This document shows, in pieces, positions 5,659-12,032 of a DNA stretch of 12,032 nucleotides (position 1 is its first letter; every line of letters starts with the position of its first letter). The notes under the pieces are model-generated. The model was given only the letters and a program-made list of their open reading frames with translations. It made no database searches and was not told where the DNA came from. The position numbers were made by a program, and so were the translations under genes. This stretch comes from Allobrachymonas sp. Its GTDB lineage: Bacteria > Pseudomonadota > Gammaproteobacteria > Burkholderiales > Burkholderiaceae_C. The DNA is taken from assembly GCA_018054915.1 (NCBI GenBank), contig JAGPIR010000020.1, forward strand, positions 1 through 12,032, in the 5' to 3' direction.

Positions 5659-8364
5659 ATGAACATCAATAACGATCAACGCCCCGATCCCGACGTGCTG
5701 CTGGAGCAGCTGGAAGCGCAAGAGCGCAAGGCCAGCCGTGGCAGATTGAAAATATTTTTCGGTGCCAGCCCCGGCGTGGGCAAAACCTACGCCATGCTGC
5801 AGGCCGCACGTCAGCAGCTGGCACAAGGGGTGGATGTGGTGGCAGGGCTGGTCGAAACCCACAACCGTACCGAAACTGCCCGCCTGCTCAATGGTTTGGA
5901 AACCCTGTCGTTGCGCCAGACTCTGCATCAGGGTCGTACTTTGAGCGAATTTGACCTGGATGCTGCCTTGCAACGTCATCCGCAATTGATGCTGGTTGAT
6001 GAGCTTGCGCACAGCAATGTTCCTGGCAGTCGTCACCCCAAGCGCTGGCAAGATGTTGAAGAGTTGTTGGCCGCCGGCATCGACGTGTACACCACGGTCA
6101 ATGTGCAGCACCTTGAAAGCCTCAACGATGTGGTGGGCCGCATCACGGGAGCACGGGTGTGGGAGACGGTGCCTGACCATGTATTCGATGCCGCCGATGA
6201 GGTGGTGCTGGTTGATCTGCCGCCCGACGAGTTGCTGGCGCGGCTCAAGGCCGGGAAGGTCTACATCGCGCAGCAGGCCGAGCGCGCCATGCAGAATTTT
6301 TTCCGCAAGGGCAATCTGATTGCGCTGCGCGAACTGTCATTGCGCCGCACAGCTGACCGCGTGGACAATGAAGTACTGGCCTGGCGCAGGCAGCAGGCAG
6401 TCGATGCCGTGTGGCCTACACGCGAATCGCTGCTGGTATGCATTCACCCTGGAATGGGCGCGGAGCGTCTGGTGCGTAGTACAGCGCGGCTGGCGGCTCA
6501 ATTGGATGTGCCTTGGCATGCGCTGTACGTTGAAACACCCAGGCTGCAGCGTTTGCCCGATGCCGATCGCCGCCGTGCTCTGAAAGCCTTGCAACTGGCG
6601 CAAGAGCTGGGTGCGCAGACCGCTAACCCAATAGCGGACGACAGTGTGGACGCCATCATCGGGTATGCACGCGACAACAACTTGAGCAAGGTATTGCTGG
6701 GACGCGAAAGGGATGAGGCTTGGTGGCGGCGCCTGCGTCCCGGGTTGGCTCGGCGTCTGCTCATGCGCGCCCCCGATCTGGATGTGATGCAACTGTCCAG
6801 CATTGGTGTGGATGGAGAGAAGGCCGCCGCTGTGTCGCCGCATGATGAACTGCGCAGGCCGCCCATTCAGTGGCGACGTTATGGCGCTGCGATGTTGGCG
6901 GTGCTGGCCGTTACTGGTATCTCGATTCCCCTGTACGGCCTGCTCGACCAAGTTAATATCGCCATGCTGTTTTTGCTGGCGGTGGTTCTGGTGGCTTTTC
7001 GTTTCGGGCGCAATCCGGCCATTCTGAGTTCGGTGCTGGCTGTTTTGGCGTTCGATTTTTTCTTCATTGCGCCGCGCTATGCCTTTGCGGTGAGCCACCT
7101 GCAATACCTGCTCACTTTCAGCGTCATGCTGGGTGTGGCGGTTATCACGGCCCACCTCACGGCTGGTTTGCGCTTGCAACGCGATGCTGCACACGGGCGC
7201 GAGCGGCGCACACGGTTGCTGTACCAGATGGCACGGGATCTTTCGGCCGTGCTGACGGTGGAGCAAATCGAAGAAGTCGTGCGCGAGTTTGTACAGCAGG
7301 GCTTCCATGCCAATGCGGTGCTGCTGCCGCTGGGGCTGGGTGACAAGCTGTCTGTTCCACCGCAGGCACCTATTGGCTTTGAAGTGGATATGGCGATTGC
7401 CCAGTGGGCACTCGATCATTCTGAACCGGCTGGTCTGTCTACCGACACTCTGCCTTCGGCCGTTGTGCTGTACCTTCCGCTGAAGGCGACCATGCGTACG
7501 CGCGGGGTGTTGGCTATCCAGCCACGCCAAATGCCTTGGCTGCTTACACCTGAGCAGGAGCGGCTGCTGCAGGCTGGCGCCTCGCTGGCTGCCATTGCTG
7601 TGGAGCGCTTGCATTACATCGAAGTGGCGCAACAGGCCCTGTTGCAGATGGAGTCTGAGCAATTGCGCAATAATCTGCTGGCTGCGTTGTCACACGATCT
7701 GCGCACCCCATTGACTGCTCTGGTAGGCTTGGCCGATGCGTTGACGTTGCAGCAAACACCGCCGCTGGCGCCGGCCCAAGCAGAACTGGCGCATGCAATT
7801 CGCGATGAGGCGCTGCGCACCAGTGCGCTGGTGCACAATCTGTTGGATATGGCGCGGTTGCAGGTCGGCAGCATCACATTGAACAAGGAATGGCAGCCAC
7901 TGGAGGAGGTGGTGGGTGCGGCGCTACACGCCCGGGCCAGCGTACTGGCGCAGCATGCGGTGGAGGTGCAATTGCCGGCTGATTTGCCTCTGGTGGAATT
8001 TGACGCGGTTCTTATTGAGCGGGTGTTGTGCAATTTGCTGGAAAATGCGGCCAAGTACACTCCTGCAGGCAGCCGGATCATTCTGGAAGCGCATACGCGG
8101 GACGAGGATATGTTGATCAGTGTGTGCGACAACGGACCCGGCCTGCCGTTCGGTAAGGAAAAGAGTGTGTTCGACAAATTCATGCGGGGCCATGAAGAGT
8201 CTGCCATTCCTGGAGTGGGCCTAGGTCTGACCATTGCGCGTGCCATCGTTGAGGCCCATAAGGGCCGGATGTGGGCCCAGGTACGCCGCGAAGGAACTGG
8301 CGCCTGCTTCATTTTTACATTGCCGCTGGGACGGCCGCCTGTCCTTGTGCCGGAGGCGGCATGA
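5659..8364 (+). CDS. kdpD: KdpD, K+/turgor sensor histidine kinase
   Basis: KdpD phosphorylates KdpE under K+ limitation and dephosphorylates it otherwise. The protein has about 901 residues (894 in E. coli), all family domains in order. The N-terminal KdpD domain has Walker A G35-ASPGVGKT-43 and a Walker B-like MLVDELAHSN (Asp114). A universal-stress-like domain follows at about 250-375. Four membrane helices lie between about 405 and 500 (DUF4118), then an arginine cluster at 505-519, a GAF-like region at about 525-650, and the kinase core: SHDLRTP with the phosphorylated His679, N-box NLLENAAKYTP from 792, DNGPGLP from 824, FDKFMRG, and GVGLGLTIA from 852. The ATG at 5659 is chosen for matching family length; a TTG at 5641 is in frame but neither start has a good Shine-Dalgarno. 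The stop overlaps kdpE (ATGA). Confidence 0.97.
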   Translation: MNINNDQRPDPDVLLEQLEAQERKASRGRLKIFFGASPGVGKTYAMLQAARQQLAQGVDVVAGLVETHNRTETARLLNGLETLSLRQTLHQGRTLSEFDLDAALQRHPQLMLVDELAHSNVPGSRHPKRWQDVEELLAAGIDVYTTVNVQHLESLNDVVGRITGARVWETVPDHVFDAADEVVLVDLPPDELLARLKAGKVYIAQQAERAMQNFFRKGNLIALRELSLRRTADRVDNEVLAWRRQQAVDAVWPTRESLLVCIHPGMGAERLVRSTARLAAQLDVPWHALYVETPRLQRLPDADRRRALKALQLAQELGAQTANPIADDSVDAIIGYARDNNLSKVLLGRERDEAWWRRLRPGLARRLLMRAPDLDVMQLSSIGVDGEKAAAVSPHDELRRPPIQWRRYGAAMLAVLAVTGISIPLYGLLDQVNIAMLFLLAVVLVAFRFGRNPAILSSVLAVLAFDFFFIAPRYAFAVSHLQYLLTFSVMLGVAVITAHLTAGLRLQRDAAHGRERRTRLLYQMARDLSAVLTVEQIEEVVREFVQQGFHANAVLLPLGLGDKLSVPPQAPIGFEVDMAIAQWALDHSEPAGLSTDTLPSAVVLYLPLKATMRTRGVLAIQPRQMPWLLTPEQERLLQAGASLAAIAVERLHYIEVAQQALLQMESEQLRNNLLAALSHDLRTPLTALVGLADALTLQQTPPLAPAQAELAHAIRDEALRTSALVHNLLDMARLQVGSITLNKEWQPLEEVVGAALHARASVLAQHAVEVQLPADLPLVEFDAVLIERVLCNLLENAAKYTPAGSRIILEAHTRDEDMLISVCDNGPGLPFGKEKSVFDKFMRGHEESAIPGVGLGLTIARAIVEAHKGRMWAQVRREGTGACFIFTLPLGRPPVLVPEAA

Positions 8365-9071
8365 ACGTGGTTGAGATTGATCCCAGACCGCCAGCGCCTG
8401 TGGTGCTGCTTGTGGAAGATGAGCTGCACATTCGCCGTTTCTTGCGAAGCGCGCTCGAAGGAGAGGGCTGCCGGGTTTGGGAGGCCGCCACACTTCAGCG
8501 CGGTTTGCTTGAGGCGGCAAGCCGCCAGCCTGACCTGGTTATTCTCGACTTGGGATTGCCAGACGGTGATGGCGTACAACTGGTGCAGGAGTTGCGCAGT
8601 TGGAGCCAGCTTCCAGTGTTAATCCTTTCGGCACGCAGCGATGAAATCAACAAGGTGCGCGCGCTTGATGCTGGCGCAGATGATTACCTAACCAAGCCAT
8701 TTGGCATACCTGAATTGCTGGCGCGTGTGCGGGCTCTTTTGCGGCGTAGTCAGCGCATGCCAGAAGCGACGCCGCTGTTGTGCTTTGGCGAGATTGAACT
8801 AGATCTGGCGCGCCGCCAGGTGCTGCGCGCAGGTGAAGAGGTGCATCTCACACCGATTGAATATCGTTTGCTTATGTACCTGGCGGGCAATGCCGGTCGG
8901 GTGCTCACGCAGCGCCAGCTATTGCAGGAAGTCTGGGGTCCGAACCATACTGGGCAGGCGCATTATCTGCGGGTATACATGGCCAATCTGCGACGCAAGC
9001 TGGAAGCCGACCCTGCGCGCCCTCGGTACCTGTTGACCGAATCGGGAGTGGGCTATCGTTTGCTTGTCTGA
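8361..9071 (+). CDS. kdpE: KdpE, OmpR-family response regulator of the kdp operon
   Basis: KdpE, once phosphorylated by KdpD, activates kdp transcription. The protein has 236 residues (225 in E. coli), with an N-terminal extension of about ten residues rich in proline. The receiver domain shows the acidic pair Glu19-Asp20, phospho-acceptor Asp63 in LVILDLGLPDGDG, Ser90 in LILSARSDE and Lys112 in DDYLTKPF. From about residue 140 a winged-helix DNA-binding domain follows: LTPIEYRLLMYLAGNAGRVL, then LLQEVWGPNH and the ending YLLTESGVGYRLLV, all typical of KdpE. The ATG overlaps the kdpD stop and has GGAGG 4 bases upstream. It is the last gene of the operon and converges with dnaE after 36 bases. 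Confidence 0.97.
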   Translation: MNVVEIDPRPPAPVVLLVEDELHIRRFLRSALEGEGCRVWEAATLQRGLLEAASRQPDLVILDLGLPDGDGVQLVQELRSWSQLPVLILSARSDEINKVRALDAGADDYLTKPFGIPELLARVRALLRRSQRMPEATPLLCFGEIELDLARRQVLRAGEEVHLTPIEYRLLMYLAGNAGRVLTQRQLLQEVWGPNHTGQAHYLRVYMANLRRKLEADPARPRYLLTESGVGYRLLV

Positions 9072-9107
9072 AAGGATGAATAGACCCCGCAGCGCATGGT
9101 GAATTTG

Positions 9108-12032
9108 TCAGTTGCTGCTATAAACGACATGCACCTGTCCCTGCGGAAGCAGGGCGGTCCAGCTGGCCAGCGCGGCGTCTGATGGGTAGAACTGGCAGTC
9201 TTCGTTTAGCGCCAGGGTACCTTCGACGATGCTGCCATCGTTGGAGCGTATCCCAAGGCGCACGCGCACGGGCAGGCCGCGCATGAGAACGTCACCGCTG
9301 TCGGTCGTTGCTCTTTGCGGGGGGTGGTCGGAAAAAACGCGGCTGAAGGATGGCCCCGGTTCGTGGGCAGCCAGCGGGCCCATCTGCACCAGCAGATGTT
9401 TGCCAAAGCGGTAGCGCGCCGTGGGCAGGTCGATGATGTTCTGTGCGTTCAGGCGCAATGCCCCACTGAAGCGGTCAAACTGCACGCGGCCTTGTGCGAT
9501 CAGCAGGGCGTCTTCCTTGAGTGCAGTATTGCCGGAAAAAACGGATTCATCGGCGCTGGCCTCTACTGTGGCGCTGCCGTCATCAAGCCGGAAAAGTGCC
9601 AGTTTTCCACGGTTGCCGTTGATGATGCGCAGGTCGCAGACAATGCCTGCCAGCAATTGTGGTTCGCGGCTTTCTTCCAGGTGGGCCAGCGGGGTCTGCA
9701 CGAAACGGCGCACTTCGTTGGCGCAGGCATCGAACAGGTGGCCGGAGAGGTGGAAGCCCAATGCGGCTTTTTCCTGCTGCAGACGTTCACGGAGATCCCA
9801 TGGTGTGGTCTCTGCTAAAGCGGGTTCTTGCGTGCTGCTGCCATGTCCGTCATCGGCCAGGTCGAACAGTCCAACCTGATGGGTGTTGGCCTCTTGGGCC
9901 AAGGCGTAGTCGAAAGCCAGATCGATGCTTGCCAGCAAGGCAGCGCGATCAAGATGCAGGCGGTCGAAAGCGCCAGCCTTGACCAGCGCCTCTACCGTGC
10001 GCTTGTTGAGTTTGCCGCGATTGATGCGAGCACAAAAATCAAACAGGCTGGTAAACGGACCGTTTTCCTCACGCGCGGACACAATTGCGGCAATTGCGCT
10101 TTCGCCCGTACCCTTGATGGCGCCCAGGCCGTAGCGGATAACGCTATCGCTGACCGGCTCAAAGCGGTACTGGCTGCGGTTGATGTCGGGCGGCTCGAAC
10201 TGCATGCCCATGGCGATGGCATCCTGATGCAGCACCTTGAGTTTGTCGGTGTTGTCGAGTTCCACGGTCATGTTGGCGCAGAAGAACTCGGCGGTAAAGT
10301 GTGTTTTCAGCCAGGCGGTCTGGTAGGCCAGCAACGAATAGGCTGCGGCATGAGATTTGTTGAAACCGTAACCGGCGAACTTCTCCATCAAGTCGAAAAT
10401 TTCGCCCGCCTGACTGGCGCTGATGCCTTTTTGCGCGGCGCCGGCGCAGAACAGATCCCGGTGCTGCGCCATTTCTTCAGGTTTTTTCTTGCCCATGGCG
10501 CGGCGCAGCAAATCGGCGCCGCCCAGCGTATATCCCCCGACGATCTGGGCAGCCAGCATGACCTGTTCCTGGTAGACCATGATGCCGTAGGTTTCGCCCA
10601 AAATACCTTCGAGGAGGGGGTGCGGATAAGCCACTTCCTCGCGGCCGTGTTTGCGTGCCACGAAGCTCGGGATATTTTCCATCGGGCCGGGCCGGTACAT
10701 CGCGTTGAGTGCAATCAGATCTTCAAAGCGCGTGGGCAGCGCCTCGCGCAGCATGCGCTGCATGCCTCCGCTTTCAAACTGGAATACGGCTTCGGTCTGG
10801 CCGTTCTGAAACAGCTTGTAGGTGGCCTTGTCGTCAAGCGGCACGTCGTCGAACGTGAAGTTTTCCTGCCCCTTGTGGCGCGCCCGGATGAAGTTGCGGG
10901 CCAGCTCCATGATGGTGAGCGTGGCCAGACCCAGAAAGTCGAACTTCACCAGGCCGGCTGCTTCCACGTCGTCCTTGTCGAACTGGCTCACGGCCGCGTC
11001 GCTGCCGGGTTGCTGGTACAGCGGGCAAAAATCGGTGAGCTTGCCTGGCGCGATCAGCACGCCACCGGCGTGCATGCCGATGTTGCGGGTCAGTCCTTCG
11101 AGTTGCTGCGCCAGTTCGATCAGCGTGCGCACTTCGTCGTCGCTGGCGATGCGTTCGGCCAGCAGGGGCTCGGCGGCGATGGCGTATTTTTTCCTTGTCC
11201 TCTGCCGTCAGGTTGGCGGGTGGATATTGCAAGGTTACGGGTTTACCAGGCTTGTTGGGCACCAGCTTGCTGATGCTGTCGCAAAAGCTGTAGGGCAGAT
11301 CGAGTACACGGCCCACGTCGCGGATGGCTGCGCGTGCAGCCATAGTGCCGAAGGTGACGATCTGGCTGACCGCTTCCCTGCCGTATTTTTGCTTGACGTA
11401 TTCGATTACGCGGTCACGATTGCCCTGGCAGAAATCGATGTCAAAGTCGGGCATGCTCACCCGATCGGGATTCAGAAAGCGTTCGAACAGCAGGCCGTAG
11501 GCCAGCGGATCCAGATCGGTGATTTTCAGCGCATAGGCCACCAGCGACCCCGCGCCCGAACCGCGCCCCGGGCCTACGGGGCAGCCGTGGTTCTTGGCCC
11601 AGTTGATGAAATCGGCCACGATGAGGAAGTAGCCAGGGAAGCCCATCTTGACGATGGTTTCAATTTCAAACTCCAAGCGTTCCAGGTACCGTGAGTGCTG
11701 GGCCTCGCGTTGTGCGGTATTGGGGTAGAGCTGTTGCAGGCGCTGCTCAAGTCCTTGCAGGGAAAGCTGGCGGAAATAGTCCCCGATCGACAGGCCTTCA
11801 GGTGTAGGGTAATGCGGCAGTTGCGGGCGGCCCAGGTCAAGCGTGAGATGGCAACGACGGGCAATTTCTGCCGTGTTGGCCAGAGCCGATGGGATGTCGG
11901 CGAACAGCTCCTGCATCTGCTTGGTGCTGTGGAAATACTGCTGGTGCGTGAAGCGGCGCACCCGGCGCTGGTTGCCCAGAATTTCGCCTTCGGCGATGCA
12001 AATGCGTGCCTCGTGGGCTTCAAAGCCGTCGG
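9108..12032 (-). CDS. dnaE: DNA polymerase III alpha subunit, 5'-truncated and frameshifted
   Basis: DnaE is the replicative DNA polymerase. The window holds about 975 codons; the first part, including most of the PHP domain, lies beyond the right edge. Reading down the minus strand: DGFEAHEARICIAEGE at the edge; GPGRGSGAGSLVAYALKI; PDFDIDF (11451-11431) with the first two catalytic aspartates; VKFDFLGL with the third (codon 10940-10938); the finger and palm blocks AVFQFESGGM and KFAGYGFNKSHAAAYSLLAY; a clamp-binding motif QVGLFD (9878-9861); an OB-fold around GIVCDLRIINGNRGK; and the stop at 9110-9108. The reading frame changes at an A6 run (11192-11187), between the second and third catalytic residues: the upstream frame would run on out of frame to 10834. 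Since the gene is essential and all domains are otherwise conserved, a sequence error is the likeliest cause. It converges with kdpE, with no clear terminator in the 36-base gap. Confidence 0.93.
11187..11192 (-). other. Frameshift site in dnaE (A6 homopolymer)
   Basis: On the minus strand the gene reads GAC AAG GAA AAA ATA CGC; the conserved continuation (Tyr-Ala-Ile-Ala-Ala-Glu-Pro) starts at the next TAC, one base later. Removing one A or adding two restores a single frame through EDKEK(K)YAIAAEPLLAERIAS. Upstream residues (KPGKPVTLQYPPANLTAEDKE) and downstream residues (LEGLTRNIGMHAGG) are both well conserved DnaE, so the break is confined to this run. Confidence 0.85.

Noticed and set aside
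5403..5672. 89-codon open frame in the kdpC-kdpD gap
   Set aside because: TTG start without a good ribosome site, atypical Arg/Ser/Cys-rich composition, and it overlaps the kdpD start in another frame.
6337..7662. Long minus-strand open frame (441 codons) opposite kdpD
   Set aside because: Gln/His/Arg-rich composition, no domain, and kdpD on the other strand explains the sequence fully.
9072..9107. Bidirectional terminator between kdpE and dnaE
   Set aside because: The 36-base convergent gap has no stem of useful length and no T-run on either strand.
11180..11200. Programmed -1 frameshift in dnaE, as in dnaX
   Set aside because: The downstream frame needs a +1 (or -2) change, and no X XXY YYZ slippery heptamer sits in the right phase, so the standard -1 mechanism does not apply.
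9828..11273. Long plus-strand open frame (481 codons) opposite dnaE
   Set aside because: It lies fully antisense to well-conserved dnaE sequence, has no recognisable domain, and such open frames are usual in GC-rich genes from codon bias. A second one at 10822-11694 is rejected for the same reason.

Overview
The window looks like chromosomal DNA of a betaproteobacterium, most likely in or near the Comamonadaceae (Burkholderiales). This rests on protein flavour: the DnaE segment runs through SISKLVPNKPGKPVTLQYP and IGMHAGGVLIAPGKLTDFCPLYQQPGSD style blocks (seen here split over several codon stretches), and the Pgk N-terminus has the betaproteobacterial style. GC is in the high fifties by eye, with no mobile elements, tRNA, rRNA or CRISPR. 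It is a core-genome region, not an obvious island.

Layout. 1-474 (minus): 5' part of pgk (phosphoglycerate kinase), running off the left edge. 475-744: divergent intergenic region holding a pgk -10 box, an 8-bp inverted repeat, and a phased set of CATTGA-containing direct repeats just upstream of the kdp operon. 745-9071 (plus): complete high-affinity potassium transport locus: an unnamed 30-aa membrane peptide, kdpF, kdpA, kdpB, kdpC, a 280-bp non-coding gap, then kdpD and kdpE. 9108-12032 (minus): most of dnaE (DNA polymerase III alpha), convergent with kdpE, running off the right edge and broken by a one-base frameshift in a six-A run at 11187-11192.

How the genes work together. KdpA (K+ channel-like subunit), KdpB (P-type ATPase), KdpC (single-span assembly/affinity subunit) and KdpF (small stabilising peptide) form the inner-membrane KdpFABC pump, which takes up K+ at very low external concentration using ATP. 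KdpD (membrane histidine kinase with ATP-binding, USP, four-helix, GAF and kinase domains) and KdpE (OmpR-type response regulator) switch the operon on when K+ is limiting. The unnamed peptide, kdpF, kdpA and kdpB are joined by 1-4 base start/stop overlaps, as are kdpD and kdpE; the only break is the kdpC-kdpD gap, which suggests separate tuning of the sensor genes.

Nothing here is a clearly new system. The points most worth attention are the small unnamed ORF ahead of kdpF, the helically phased repeats upstream of it as a candidate KdpE operator, the structured kdpC-kdpD gap, and the dnaE frameshift.
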